A stretch of DNA of 64,000 nt from Thalassospira alkalitolerans (GTDB taxonomy: Bacteria; Pseudomonadota; Alphaproteobacteria; Rhodospirillales; Thalassospiraceae): positions 186,001 to 250,000 of the forward strand of contig NZ_JFKB01000005.1 in NCBI RefSeq assembly GCF_002115745.1. The letters run 5' to 3'. Positions 24,483 to 33,424 of this stretch are shown here, one piece after another. The stretch's first letter is position 1; each line of letters starts with the position of its first letter. The notes beneath the pieces were generated by a model. It saw nothing but the letters and a program-made list of their open reading frames with translations, was not told where the DNA came from and made no database searches. Position numbers and translations under genes: made by a program.

Positions 24483-24662
24483 TTACATCTTGGGCTCGAC
24501 CACCTGACGACCACGGTACATACCGGTGTTCGGATCAATGTGGTGCGGGCGATGCAGTTCGCCGGTTTCTTTGTCTTCGCGGAACGAGCCCTTGGCGAGC
24601 TTGTCATGCGAGCGACGCATGCCCTGACGGGACTTGGTCACTTTTTTCTTTGGCACTGCCAT
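24483..24662 (-). CDS. rpmF: 50S ribosomal protein L32
   Basis: Reading the minus strand from ATG 24662 gives a 59-aa protein starting [20 protein letters not shown], the hallmark of L32, and containing [20 protein letters not shown]. It is a structural protein of the large ribosomal subunit. The zinc-finger cysteines found in some L32 proteins are absent, as in other alphaproteobacteria. Here rpmF is not beside plsX or the DUF177 gene. Confidence 0.97.
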   Translation of the reverse strand: MAVPKKKVTKSRQGMRRSHDKLAKGSFREDKETGELHRPHHIDPNTGMYRGRQVVEPKM

Positions 24663-24704
24663 GGGTCATAATCCTCTGGCTTTGGGTAAACTCAGGCGCG
24701 CTTG

Positions 24705-25379
24705 TTACCGTGCGCGCTCGGGAAAGTCAACGATCAAAGTGTCGGAAGTTTCATTTTCCTGCAGCCTGTCGGCATTTCTGCCGTTGCCCGAACTGGCATC
24801 ATGATCAACATGATGGTCGATGGGCGGGATCAGGCCGGTATCACGCGGATCGTCAACAATATCTGTTCGCTGGTCGTATACACCAAAGCCAGCCTTCTGG
24901 TAAGCCCCCAAAGCACTTGGATGATCCAACGAGCAAGTATTAACGGTAATGCGTTGCGGTTTAAGGGCCCAGGCGGTGTCGACCGTCCAGTTCAAAAGGT
25001 ATTTGCCAAAGCCCTTGCCGATAAAATCGGGGATCAGGCCCATGTAATGCAGGTCGATCACGCCGTCTTCTTCAAGGTCGGTTAGGTCAAGTTCGGCAAA
25101 GCCCGCCGGGACGCCGCCAACATAGAGCACATAAACATGGGTTTCGGGCCTTGCCAGGGTCTGGGTAAGGTCTTCGTCGTCCATCAGGCGGCGCAACCAC
25201 CACAGCCAAGGTTCACCGACTGTATTATACAGGTAACGGTAAAACGACAGGGTCGGGTTTTCGGCCCGGACGATGGCGACCTTGCCCGGCGGGATGATGG
25301 CCGCAGGGCGTTCGGGTGGCTCAAGCATTTCAAGGAAGGTGACGACAACTTCCAGCTTGCGCGGATTGGATATACTCAT
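24705..25379 (-). CDS. GNAT-family N-acetyltransferase
   Basis: The 224-aa protein has an acetyl-CoA-binding GNAT core around residues 75-175. HVYVLYVGGVPAGFAELD is followed by the IDLHYMGLIPDFIGKGFGKYLLNW motif A region and LDHPSALGAYQKAGFGVYD. The last 40 residues are polar and probably disordered. It overlaps the stop of a second GNAT gene by 4 nt, so the two are translated together. The substrate is unknown. Confidence 0.85.
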   Translation of the reverse strand: MSISNPRKLEVVVTFLEMLEPPERPAAIIPPGKVAIVRAENPTLSFYRYLYNTVGEPWLWWLRRLMDDEDLTQTLARPETHVYVLYVGGVPAGFAELDLTDLEEDGVIDLHYMGLIPDFIGKGFGKYLLNWTVDTAWALKPQRITVNTCSLDHPSALGAYQKAGFGVYDQRTDIVDDPRDTGLIPPIDHHVDHDASSGNGRNADRLQENETSDTLIVDFPERAR

Positions 25380-25942
25380 GACTTCAGCCTTTTTCGCATC
25401 ACGACGAAATCCGTTTGGGTTTCAGGTGTTTGCGGTTTGGAGGGTGAGACGGGCTTTTCTGTTTTATAGCCAAAACGCCGGTAAAAATCACGTATTGTCG
25501 GGTCTTCGACCGTGACGTTGCATGTATTTTGGCCGCTTGCGGTCAAGATGTCTTCGGCCAGGGCCAAAAGAGCGGCCCCGAGGCCTGTGCCGCGTGCTGC
25601 GGGCGCAACGGCGAGATAATGCACCCAGCCATTGTTACCATCATGACCGGCCATGACCGTGCCGATGATCGTGGTGTCGTTTCCTGTGTTTTTGATGCGG
25701 GCCAAAATCACGCTGCCACGCCCGGAATTCAGGCAATTTGCGATGTCGCGCCCGGCATCGTCATCGGCCGCGATCAGGTTGCAATCGCGCCAAAGGGTAT
25801 TGATGGCGGCAATGTTCCCGGATGTTGGATTTTGCAGGCGTTCCAGAAAAACGCCCGGCCTTTTATCCCCGCTGCCATTCACCGCATCCAGTTCATGGAC
25901 GGGATTGTTTTCTGGCGATGGGGATGAGCCGGGCGTTTTCAT
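25376..25942 (-). CDS. GNAT-family N-acetyltransferase
   Basis: The 188-aa protein has a variable N-terminal 35 residues and a GNAT domain. Motif A is WVHYLAVAPAARGTGLGAALLALAEDIL near residues 106-132, and VEDPTIRDFYRRFGY follows. Compact size and motif order fit the YpeA-like subgroup. It precedes the other acetyltransferase with an ATGA overlap and follows sseA after about 18 nt, so the three probably form one transcript. Confidence 0.85.
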   Translation of the reverse strand: MKTPGSSPSPENNPVHELDAVNGSGDKRPGVFLERLQNPTSGNIAAINTLWRDCNLIAADDDAGRDIANCLNSGRGSVILARIKNTGNDTTIIGTVMAGHDGNNGWVHYLAVAPAARGTGLGAALLALAEDILTASGQNTCNVTVEDPTIRDFYRRFGYKTEKPVSPSKPQTPETQTDFVVMRKRLKS

Positions 25943-25960
25943 ATCTGATGATGCGGGCTG

Positions 25961-26818
25961 TTATGCCGGGCCCTGATCGATGGGGCTGCCTTCGGTCGTG
26001 GCCCATTCGGCCCAGGATCCGTCATAGACCGCGACTTCTTTTTTGCCCGCAATATAGGCGCCAAGCGCCAAAACGCAGGCGGTAACACCCGATCCACACG
26101 ATGTGACAATCGGTTTGTCCAAACTGACACCGGCATCGGTAAAGGCCGTGCGAATGGCATCGGTATCTTTAAAGGTGCCATCGGCGTTCAGAAGTCTGTC
26201 AAAGGGCAGGTTGTATGAGCCCGGCACATGCCCGGCCTTGCCCCATGGTTCATTGCCTTGCCCGGTAAAGCGTTCGGTGGCGCGGGCATCAACGAATTGT
26301 TCGCGATGGCTTTTGACGTTTGCCAGAACCTGATCGTATTCGCGTAACAGGAAACTGTTGGCGCGCGCGGTAAAGTGGCGTTCGCGCGGCAATGTTGGTG
26401 TATCGGTAACGGCGCGGTTTTCCGCCAGCCATTTCGGCAGGCCGCCATCAAGCACAGCAACGTCGTGATGCCCGAAATGACGCAGCATCCACCATGCCCG
26501 GCAGGCGGCAAGGGCCGACCCGGTTTGGCCGTAAACAACGATCCGCACACCATCGCCAAGGCCAAGCTTGCGAACCTTGGCTGAAAATTTGATGGCATCG
26601 GGCACCATATGGGGAAGCGGCGCACTGTCATCGGCGGCAATGTCGTCGATATCGTAAAAGACCGCACCGGGGATGTGTTGCGTGTTGTAAATCGCGCGCG
26701 CATTAGTGTTTTGGGCGGGCATATAATAGCTGGCGTCGACAACGCGAACGTCGGGTGCGTCAAGGTGATCTGCAAGCCACTGGGTGGAAACCAGTGCGTC
26801 TGAAGAAGTGTTGGTCAT
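25961..26818 (-). CDS. sseA: 3-mercaptopyruvate sulfurtransferase
   Basis: The 285-aa enzyme transfers sulfur from 3-mercaptopyruvate to acceptors such as cyanide or thiols in cysteine catabolism. It has two rhodanese domains. The first starts VSTQWLADHLDAPDVRVVDASYY. The second holds the active-site cysteine in TSCGSGVTAC near residue 235, the CGSGVTA loop being diagnostic of MST as opposed to thiosulfate sulfurtransferase. ATG 26818 has GGAG upstream; the open extension of 22 codons lacks family sequence. It is cytoplasmic, with no signal peptide. Confidence 0.92.
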   Translation of the reverse strand: MTNTSSDALVSTQWLADHLDAPDVRVVDASYYMPAQNTNARAIYNTQHIPGAVFYDIDDIAADDSAPLPHMVPDAIKFSAKVRKLGLGDGVRIVVYGQTGSALAACRAWWMLRHFGHHDVAVLDGGLPKWLAENRAVTDTPTLPRERHFTARANSFLLREYDQVLANVKSHREQFVDARATERFTGQGNEPWGKAGHVPGSYNLPFDRLLNADGTFKDTDAIRTAFTDAGVSLDKPIVTSCGSGVTACVLALGAYIAGKKEVAVYDGSWAEWATTEGSPIDQGPA

Positions 26819-26989
26819 CAAAGGACTCCGGTTTGCAATGGTGGGTATTGCGCGATCCGGGGCGTTTCCGCAGATCTGTTTCAAATGTTTCTTGTTTTAT
26901 TTTTTAGCCTTCCTGTTCGCACATGGCAATATCCTGACTGAAATTGTGGATATGTTCGGGCCAGATATGAACAGGAATGAAATGAGCCG

Positions 26990-27712
26990 CTATTCATCAA
27001 AGACAATATTGATACGTCTGTTCTGGCGGCCTTTCTTTTCGATTTTGGACACCAGAACCTTGCCGATTTCGCCCGTGCGTTTGACATGGGTTCCGCCGCA
27101 GGGCTGATAATCGATGCCTTCGATGGTGACTGTGCGGATGGAATGACCATCCATCGGCGGCTGAACCGACATGGTGCGCACCAGTTCCGGGTTTGCCTTA
27201 AGCTCTGCAATGCTGATTTCGCCGTCGTAAACGTCGGCATTGCGCGCAATTAATTCGTTTAGTTTATCGGTCAGCTCGTCCTTGTCCGGGGCATCATCGG
27301 GCAGGTTAAAGTCAAGCCGTGCCTTGTGTGCGGCAATGTTGCCGCCCGTCACATCGCCTTCGACAATCGCGCATAGCAAATGCAGGCAGGTGTGAAACCG
27401 CATCAGGCGATGGCGGGTATCCCAATCCAGATCGACCGTGACCGTATCACCGACGGTCGGCAAGTCATGGCCATCTGCAATGATATGAAGAACCTGACCG
27501 GTTTCGCGGTCCTTGACCGTGGTGGCAATCGGCAGGATACGCCCGTCTGATATTTTCAGGGTGCCGATATCACCGGCCTGTCCGCCAGCAGTGGCATAGA
27601 AAACGGTTTGATCAAGGCCGATGCCCCGATCCGAAACTGCCGTGACTTTGGCGTCGCAGCTTTGGCGATAGGCATCTTCGCGAAACAAAAGGCGGGTCAA
27701 GGGTTTCTCCAT
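26990..27712 (-). CDS. alaX: Alanyl-tRNA editing protein (AlaX)
   Basis: This trans-editing enzyme removes Ser or Gly wrongly attached to tRNA-Ala. The 240-aa protein resembles the editing half of alanyl-tRNA synthetase. It has VFYATAGGQAGDIG near residue 37, the zinc ligands HTCLH in RLMRFHTCLHLL near 108, and the second pair in QPCGGTHV near 207. Synthetase catalytic and C-Ala domains are absent, which marks it as stand-alone AlaX. Confidence 0.9.
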   Translation of the reverse strand: MEKPLTRLLFREDAYRQSCDAKVTAVSDRGIGLDQTVFYATAGGQAGDIGTLKISDGRILPIATTVKDRETGQVLHIIADGHDLPTVGDTVTVDLDWDTRHRLMRFHTCLHLLCAIVEGDVTGGNIAAHKARLDFNLPDDAPDKDELTDKLNELIARNADVYDGEISIAELKANPELVRTMSVQPPMDGHSIRTVTIEGIDYQPCGGTHVKRTGEIGKVLVSKIEKKGRQNRRINIVFDE

Positions 27713-27910
27713 TCTCGGTCATTTTTGGTGGCGTTCAGATCGGCGGAGCGTTTTCTGCGTGTGGTATCCGGCGGCAGATGATCGGCCTTTGCCGGGGCAG
27801 GCGCGATCAATGCGTGGTTGCGCCTGATATCCATCGGGAAAACCATGCGGGAAAATCATGGTGCTGCGCATGGTGGTGTTTTGTCGAGGGCTTTTTGCTT
27901 TTCTGGTTTG

Positions 27911-27926
27911 TATGTATTGGTACATA
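27911..27926. promoter_or_regulatory. Palindrome in an AT-rich leader upstream of a hypothetical gene
   Basis: TATGTATTGGTACATA has perfect 6-bp arms. TATGTA and ATGTAC words recur nearby (27949-27964) and again upstream of the next gene (28690-28705), suggesting a shared regulator for the two hypothetical genes. Confidence 0.4.
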
Positions 27927-27999
27927 TAATTGTAAATCATGTTGATTTATGTACGAAATGTATGGTATTTCATTGGGCAAAATTGGGGGTTATTGAAAC

Positions 28000-28659
28000 T
28001 TGGCTGCTATTATTCACGTCAAACTTACGGGCGAGGGCGATTTCGGACCGGTCGATCTTGAATGTGCGATCCCGCCTGCGCGTTTGCCTTTTGTGATGGC
28101 GGCCCTGTTTGGTTCCCCGAATGCCTTGCGGGCCGGTGGGGCGGGCGACCTTGCGGGGGCATCGTTGCCAAGGGGCGGTGCCGCGGCAAAGGCCCATGAT
28201 GTTGATCATAGTGGTGCTGCCGGGGGGGCAGGGACAGGCTTGCCGCAATCTTTTGTTCCGGCGGTGGATGGGGCGGGTGACCGTACGGATGATGGTGCTT
28301 CTCAATCGGGCGGTATGGCCGATTTCGATCCGATGGATATGGCGGATCCGGCCAGTTTCCTGACGGGGTATATTGGCAGTTTGGGGGATTTGGTGGCCCG
28401 GCTTCAGCCGCGTGGCTTTGCCGAAACGATCCTGATCGGAGCAATTTGGCTGCATTACCGCGATGGGCGCAGTGTTGTGACCCGTGATGATCTTCGCCGC
28501 CTTCTGCGTCGTCAGGAGCATCTGCGTATGCCAAAGAATTTTGGCCGTGATTTTCAGACCGCGATTGCGCGCGGCTATGTCGAAGCTGTGCCCGATGACG
28601 GGGGATACGTTGTGGCCCGGGGTGGTTATCAATGGTTTCGCAATGCTTGTATTAAATGA
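28000..28659 (+). CDS. Hypothetical protein, possible DNA-binding C-terminal domain
   Basis: The 219-aa frame begins at TTG 28000 after GGGGG. Its N-terminal 40 residues (IHVKLTGEGDFGPVDLECAIPPARLPF) look like a small beta-rich segment. Residues 45-110 are Gly/Ala/Asp-rich and probably disordered. The C-terminal 90 residues are well ordered: ETILIGAIWLHYRDGRSVVTRDDLRRLLRRQ, then ARGYVEAVPDDGGYVVARGGYQWF, which reads like a winged helix. I recognise no family. The next gene is similar in size and also ends in what could be a winged helix, and both have TATGTA-rich upstream regions. Confidence 0.6.
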   Translation: MAAIIHVKLTGEGDFGPVDLECAIPPARLPFVMAALFGSPNALRAGGAGDLAGASLPRGGAAAKAHDVDHSGAAGGAGTGLPQSFVPAVDGAGDRTDDGASQSGGMADFDPMDMADPASFLTGYIGSLGDLVARLQPRGFAETILIGAIWLHYRDGRSVVTRDDLRRLLRRQEHLRMPKNFGRDFQTAIARGYVEAVPDDGGYVVARGGYQWFRNACIK

Positions 28660-28680
28660 TACAAAAAGTCGATATATGGG

Positions 28681-28708
28681 TTGACGTTATGTATAGGTAA
28701 TGTATATT
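28681..28708 (+). promoter_or_regulatory. Sigma-70-like promoter for the second hypothetical gene
   Basis: TTGACG and TATATT are separated by 16 nt. The gene starts 36 nt downstream of the -10 element. The spacer contains TATGTATAGG, related to the palindrome at 27911. Confidence 0.5.
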
Positions 28709-28743
28709 TATTGACGTGGGACAAGAAAACAGGCGGGGACAAA

Positions 28744-29265
28744 ATGCGGGAATGGGAAGTACGGACAAGCTGCAGGGTTTGGCGTGGTCGATATGTGATC
28801 CGTGGGGGCGTTGATCGCATCGCCAATGATATTGCCGGATTGCAGCAAAGCCGTTTTCCGGGGCTGGAACCCGGCAAGGTTTCGCTTCGGGTTGTGACCA
28901 TGGCTGTTATGGCGGTTCTGGCCGAGGAATGCTGCGAAGATGGCGTTACCGCCGCCGAGCTTTCCTTTTTGCTGACGACCTGTCTTGGACGGCCGATTTC
29001 GCCTGCACGGATTGAAGACGAAATGGAATTGCTTTCGGGGCTGGTCTGGACCGGGGCATGGGGCGGTGAAACGCTTTATGTGCTTGAAAAACGCGGGCTT
29101 CGGTTCTTTGAAAGTGCGCGTGTGATGGCCATAAGCGATGCGGATGCAAAAAATGGCGACCTGACAAAATACCGAGGCGCGGAGGAAGGCGGGGTTTTGC
29201 AACAGATCGATCCGTCGATCACAGCGGACCCCGCCCCCCACGCGCGGTATCGGGTGGTTGGCTGA
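28744..29265 (+). CDS. Hypothetical protein with a winged-helix-like middle region
   Basis: ATG 28744 follows GGGGACAAA and gives 173 aa; the frame is open further upstream but crosses the promoter. Residues 45-115 are helical with a helix-turn-helix-like layout (VSLRVVTMAVMAVLAEECCEDGVTAAELSFLL, then PARIEDEMELLSGLVWTGAWGGETLYVLEKRG). The C-terminal 40 residues look disordered. I do not recognise a family. It follows the other hypothetical gene in the same direction, and a terminator closes the pair. Confidence 0.6.
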   Translation: MREWEVRTSCRVWRGRYVIRGGVDRIANDIAGLQQSRFPGLEPGKVSLRVVTMAVMAVLAEECCEDGVTAAELSFLLTTCLGRPISPARIEDEMELLSGLVWTGAWGGETLYVLEKRGLRFFESARVMAISDADAKNGDLTKYRGAEEGGVLQQIDPSITADPAPHARYRVVG

Positions 29266-29307
29266 TCGGGGCCACAGGCTATCAGACTGTATTTATATCG
29301 CGTTATC

Positions 29308-29345
29308 AACACCCGCCTTTGGCTTTGCCCGGCGGGTGTTTTGCT
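29308..29345 (+). terminator. Terminator after the hypothetical gene pair
   Basis: A 10-bp perfect stem AACACCCGCC/GGCGGGTGTT with a 13-nt loop is followed by TTGCTGTTTG. Confidence 0.8.
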
Positions 29346-29420
29346 GTTTGCCTTGTAAAGGATCACAAGGCCGGGGGCTTATGCCGTGTCGGCATCTTTC
29401 ATCAAGCAGATCAATGGGAT

Positions 29421-30596
29421 TTAAAGTAACTGCATCTGACCATTGGCATTGGGGCGGATAAAGCCACTGCTATCAAGGTTAAGGGATCGGCCGGTCATGC
29501 CGTGTTTTTTGCGGGCGGCATCAAACCGCCGCGCAATCAGATCGGCAATCGGGCCGGTGCCGCGCATGCGGGTGCCAAATTCCGATTGATAGATTGCCCC
29601 GCCGCGCATCTGTTTGATCAGGGATATGACCTTTGCCTTGCGGTCGGGATAATTGGTTTCAAGCCATTCTTCGAACAAATCGGCGATTTCAAGCGGCAAA
29701 CGCAGAACGATATGGGAAACCGATGTTGCCCCGGCGTCATGAACGGCGGCGACCAGATTTTCGATTTCCATATCATTGAGGCCGGGAATAATCGGCGCGC
29801 AGAGGGCCGTTACCGCAATACCGGCATCGGACAATTTTCGAATGGCATCAAGCCGACGGTGCGGGGCCGATGCACGCGGTTCCAACAGGTTTGATAACCT
29901 GTGATCAAGGCTGGTGACCGATACCGCGACCGAGGCACGGTTTTTAAGGGCCATCGGGGCAATCAGGTCGATATCACGGGTAACCAGCGCACTTTTGGTG
30001 ATGATTGAAAAAGGATGCTGGCAGTCACTTAACACCTTGATCAGGGATCGGGTTAATTGCTTGTCGCGGTCAACAGGTTGATAGGGATCGGTGTTGGTGC
30101 CAATGACAATCGGGGCGGGCTGATAGCTGCGCCCGGCAAGTTGTTTGCGCAGCAATTCCGGGGCATCGGGTTTCCAGAACAATTTGGTTTCGAAATCAAG
30201 GCCGGGTGATAATCCAAGCCAGGCATGGGTCGGCCGGGCAAAGCAATAAATACAGCCATGTTCACAGCCGCGATAGGGGTTGATGGATCGGTCAAACGGT
30301 ACATCCGGGCTTTGGTTTCTGGTGATGACGCTGCGCGCGCCGTCGATGCCAAGCGTGGTTTTGGTGCGCGGTGTATCGGCATCTTCCATCAGGCCGGATA
30401 TCCAGCCATCGTCATAGGCCTGATGGCTGAATTTCTCGTAACGGCCATCACTGTTTGAGATCGCACCGCGGCCCTTTTGTTTGCGCGCTGGCAAGATGTT
30501 GGGATCCAAAGACGAGGGATCCATCTGATCCTGATCCGGAAAATCCGTTGCATTGCCGGGTGCCATTTCAGGCGGATGTAAGGGGGTGTTTTGCAT
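29421..30596 (-). CDS. PA0069-family radical SAM protein
   Basis: The 391-aa protein has the radical SAM cluster motif CEHGCIYCFARP near residue 110, followed by GLDFETKLFWK, GTNTDPYQPVD and the SVTSLDHRLSNLLEPRASAP region that define the PA0069/SplB-like group. The 60 N-terminal residues before KTTLGIDGARSVITRN are polar and typical of the family. It binds a 4Fe-4S cluster and S-adenosylmethionine in the cytoplasm, and its reaction is not established. It is monocistronic here. Confidence 0.9.
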   Translation of the reverse strand: MQNTPLHPPEMAPGNATDFPDQDQMDPSSLDPNILPARKQKGRGAISNSDGRYEKFSHQAYDDGWISGLMEDADTPRTKTTLGIDGARSVITRNQSPDVPFDRSINPYRGCEHGCIYCFARPTHAWLGLSPGLDFETKLFWKPDAPELLRKQLAGRSYQPAPIVIGTNTDPYQPVDRDKQLTRSLIKVLSDCQHPFSIITKSALVTRDIDLIAPMALKNRASVAVSVTSLDHRLSNLLEPRASAPHRRLDAIRKLSDAGIAVTALCAPIIPGLNDMEIENLVAAVHDAGATSVSHIVLRLPLEIADLFEEWLETNYPDRKAKVISLIKQMRGGAIYQSEFGTRMRGTGPIADLIARRFDAARKKHGMTGRSLNLDSSGFIRPNANGQMQLL

Positions 30597-30803
30597 GAGT
30601 TCAAGATATAGAACAAAATAGGAACATTCAAGCGTTATTGCTGCGGACGCTTAATTGTCATCTGGGGCTGTTTTGATTTGGGAATGATTGTTCCCGGGGC
30701 GAAGCGGTGCTGAAATGGAAAATGTATCGATACATTCGCGTGCTTGCCGGTTTTTGAAATCCATCTATAGTTGCCCGATCTTCACCGATGCGGAGCCTTT
30801 GGG

Positions 30804-31436
30804 ATGGATTGGACACAGCTTGTCAGTTTTATGCTGGTGACGTCGCTTTTGGTGATGTCGCCCGGACCAAATGGCGTTCTGATTGCCAAGACCGTCCCGA
30901 CATCGGGCCGTGCAGCAGGCTTTGCCAATGTTGCCGGGTTTGTGACGGCTTTTTATGTTCATGGCACATTGTCGATTTTGGGGATTTCCGTGATCCTTGT
31001 GCAATCCGCCCAATTGTTTTTGATGGTCAAAATCGCGGGTGCGGCCTATTTGTGCTGGGTCGGGTTCAAGGCGTTGCGTGATGCCTGGCGCGGGATCAAA
31101 ACCGTTGCCGAAGTCGCCCCGGCCAAACGTCGGCGCACCCTTGCCGTTGCCTATGGCGATGGGTTTTTGACCAATGTGCTTAATCCCAAGGTGTCGATCT
31201 TTTACCTTGCCGCATTTCCGCAATTCATGCCCGTGGGCGAGGGGGCGATGACATCGGCCTTTATGCTGGTTTGTGTGCATGCCAGCATCAATGTTATCTG
31301 GTTTACGGCCATGATTGTGCTGTTGTCGCGGTTAACAGGGATGGCGCGCAATGGATCGTTCCAGCGCGCCCTTAAGGCGGTGACGGGCAGTGTGTTTATT
31401 GTCTTTGGGATCAAACTGGCGATGTTCCGCCCGTAA
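30804..31436 (+). CDS. LysE-family amino-acid exporter
   Basis: The 210-aa inner-membrane protein has six hydrophobic segments. RhtB/LysE landmarks are LLVMSPGPNGVLIAKT near residues 16-31, GAAYLCWVGFKALRDAW near 73 and GFLTNVLNPKVSIFYLAAFPQF near 119. It probably exports an amino acid or analogue; the substrate cannot be read from the sequence. ATG 30804 gives the usual N-terminus, eleven codons after the first possible start. Confidence 0.88.
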   Translation: MDWTQLVSFMLVTSLLVMSPGPNGVLIAKTVPTSGRAAGFANVAGFVTAFYVHGTLSILGISVILVQSAQLFLMVKIAGAAYLCWVGFKALRDAWRGIKTVAEVAPAKRRRTLAVAYGDGFLTNVLNPKVSIFYLAAFPQFMPVGEGAMTSAFMLVCVHASINVIWFTAMIVLLSRLTGMARNGSFQRALKAVTGSVFIVFGIKLAMFRP

Positions 31437-31479
31437 CCTTGGCGTGCCCCCGGTTACGATCCGTCCAATGGCTTGATGC

Positions 31480-31653
31480 CTATTTCCTGGCGATGATCAG
31501 GATCATGACGGCGGCAAACAATGCAAATAAAACGCTGCTTATCGGAACCCCGAACAGGGCGGCGGTTTCATTGATTAATGCTTCATAGGCCGCAAGTGGC
31601 AATAAAAGCGATGCGATAAACAGGAAGGCCGGGTTCAGCAATTTCTGTTTCAT
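31480..31653 (-). CDS. Small membrane protein downstream of lactate permease
   Basis: The minus frame from ATG 31653 to TAG at 31480 encodes 57 residues. It has two hydrophobic stretches (FLFIASLLLPLAAYEAL near 10-26 and VLFALFAAVMILIIAR near 41-56) and starts MKQKLLNP. It begins 4 nt after the lactate permease stop, with AAGG in the stop region, so it is likely co-translated. I know no family, but position and composition argue for a real small transport-associated protein. Confidence 0.6.
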   Translation of the reverse strand: MKQKLLNPAFLFIASLLLPLAAYEALINETAALFGVPISSVLFALFAAVMILIIARK

Positions 31654-31657
31654 GGCC

Positions 31658-33235
31658 TTAACCCCCGTTCATCATTGAAATCAGCAACAGACCCAGCGCC
31701 ATGAAACCGCAAAGCGCGGTCAGGATCACACCGGTTTTAAGCACGACCGAAAGTACCGGGCCTTCCTTGCCCGACAGGCCAACGGTGGAACAGCCGACAA
31801 GGATTTTCGACGGGGCCAACATGCTGCCAAGTGATGCGCCGGTGGCCTGTGCCGCCAGAACAAGGGCGGTTGAAATACCCGAAAGTTCGGCGGTGTGGCG
31901 CTGGAACATGCCAAAAACGACATTGGAATTATTGGTGCTGCCGGTCATGAACGCGCCAAGGGCGCCAATTGCCGGGGCCAGCACCGGATAGGCAATGGCA
32001 AAGGAGCCGGAAAACAATGCGGCACCGCCCTCGGCCAGGGCATAGGTCATGCCTGCATGATCCATGATCAGGGCAAGGCCGATGACCGGCACCATGCCAA
32101 CGCTGGTCGGAAGGCCGCTTTTAAGCGTGCGTTGCCAGATGCGTTTGGCGATGCCGTTGTCATAACGGCCACGTATTTTGAAAAAGGTAAAGCTGATCAG
32201 GGCGGTATACAGCAGTAGCGCGCCGGGATGGCCGAAAATGGCGATGGCCTTGGCACTTTCGGCATTGATCTGCCAGCCAAGTGCGGTTGAAACCGCCGGG
32301 AAATCAAATGTCAGACGAATGCCCGACAGGAAATCTTCGACCGGGGGAACAAAGGTGGCCAGACCAACAATCACCATAAACACCAGATAGGGGGTCAGGG
32401 CTTCGATCAAGGGCATATGGTGATGATCATCATGGACATCGGAAGGATCGGCGACATCATCAGGATGGGGTTTCCAGAACCGGGTGACGATGATCGATGT
32501 GACAAGTCCGGCAATCCCGGCGGTTAATCCGCCCAGCGTCCAGACGCCGTAATTGGCCATCAGATATTGAACAACCCCCATCACACCGGCGATGATCACC
32601 AGCGGCACGATCCGGCGGCGCACGGTGCGAAAACCACCATCCAGCCACAAAACAGCCGCCCCGCAGGTAAAGCCCGACAGGCCAAGCAGGATTGCGGAAT
32701 AATGGGTCAGTTCAGTGCCCGGAATGCCGGTGACACCGATCAGGGCCTCGAACGAGGTCGCCATATTGCCAAACAGAACCGACCAGCTATGCCCGATCAT
32801 CGGGGCCGCAACGGCCAGAACCGGCGAGAACCCCATGCCGAGCAGAAGCGGCGCAATCACGGCAATCGGTACGCCAAAGCCCGCGACCCCTTGCAGGAAG
32901 GTGGCGAAAACATAGCCCAAGATCAACAATTGCAACGGACGGTCATCGGTTAATTGCCGGATGGCGCGCCCGATGGTTTTGATCGCACCGGCTTCGTCAG
33001 CGGCGAAATACAGGATCAGCGCAGCCCAGACGATATAAAGAATATACAGGGCCAGCATCACGCCCTTGGCCTGGGCAATGATCAGCATATCGATCGGCGC
33101 GCCAAAGGTGAAAATGGCAATGACGACCGTGACAAACCATGCGGCTGCCCCGGCGCGCGCCGCCCCCCAATTGGCTTTGATCATCAGAAATAAAATGGTG
33201 GCAATCGGAAGGGCAGCCAGAAGGAAATCTGTCAT
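31658..33235 (-). CDS. lctP: L-lactate permease (LctP family)
   Basis: The 525-aa polytopic inner-membrane protein of the LctP family imports L-lactate or glycolate with protons. Recognisable parts are YILYIVWAALILYFAADEAGA near residue 67, FLQGVAGFGVPIAVIAPLLLGMGF near 110, APMIGHSWSVLFGNMATSF near 145 and the C-terminal SLGSMLAPSKILVGCSTVGL. A cytoplasmic loop has a HDDHHHMP cluster near residue 270. No lactate dehydrogenase or LldR lies next to it. A 57-aa membrane ORF follows after 4 nt. Confidence 0.9.
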   Translation of the reverse strand: MTDFLLAALPIATILFLMIKANWGAARAGAAAWFVTVVIAIFTFGAPIDMLIIAQAKGVMLALYILYIVWAALILYFAADEAGAIKTIGRAIRQLTDDRPLQLLILGYVFATFLQGVAGFGVPIAVIAPLLLGMGFSPVLAVAAPMIGHSWSVLFGNMATSFEALIGVTGIPGTELTHYSAILLGLSGFTCGAAVLWLDGGFRTVRRRIVPLVIIAGVMGVVQYLMANYGVWTLGGLTAGIAGLVTSIIVTRFWKPHPDDVADPSDVHDDHHHMPLIEALTPYLVFMVIVGLATFVPPVEDFLSGIRLTFDFPAVSTALGWQINAESAKAIAIFGHPGALLLYTALISFTFFKIRGRYDNGIAKRIWQRTLKSGLPTSVGMVPVIGLALIMDHAGMTYALAEGGAALFSGSFAIAYPVLAPAIGALGAFMTGSTNNSNVVFGMFQRHTAELSGISTALVLAAQATGASLGSMLAPSKILVGCSTVGLSGKEGPVLSVVLKTGVILTALCGFMALGLLLISMMNGG

Positions 33236-33357
33236 CGGGGCGAACCAAAACCTTTTGGAACAATAAGTTGCAGGTTGTTTCCAACCGGGTCGCTATCTTG
33301 TCCCAGCCGATGATCAAGCGCAAGAAAACAGTGATGGCATTTCGTATGATGAAATAC

Positions 33358-33387
33358 AAAGCCGGGCCATATGGGCGGCCCGGCTTT
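33358..33387 (-). terminator. Terminator between the monooxygenase and lactate permease genes
   Basis: AAAGCCGGGCC pairs with GGCCCGGCTTT across an 8-nt loop. It lies 38 nt past the stop of the luciferase-like gene on the minus strand, with an AT-rich flank. Confidence 0.75.
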
Positions 33388-33424
33388 GATTTAATCATCG
33401 TACGAATGCCCAAGGGGCTTGTTT

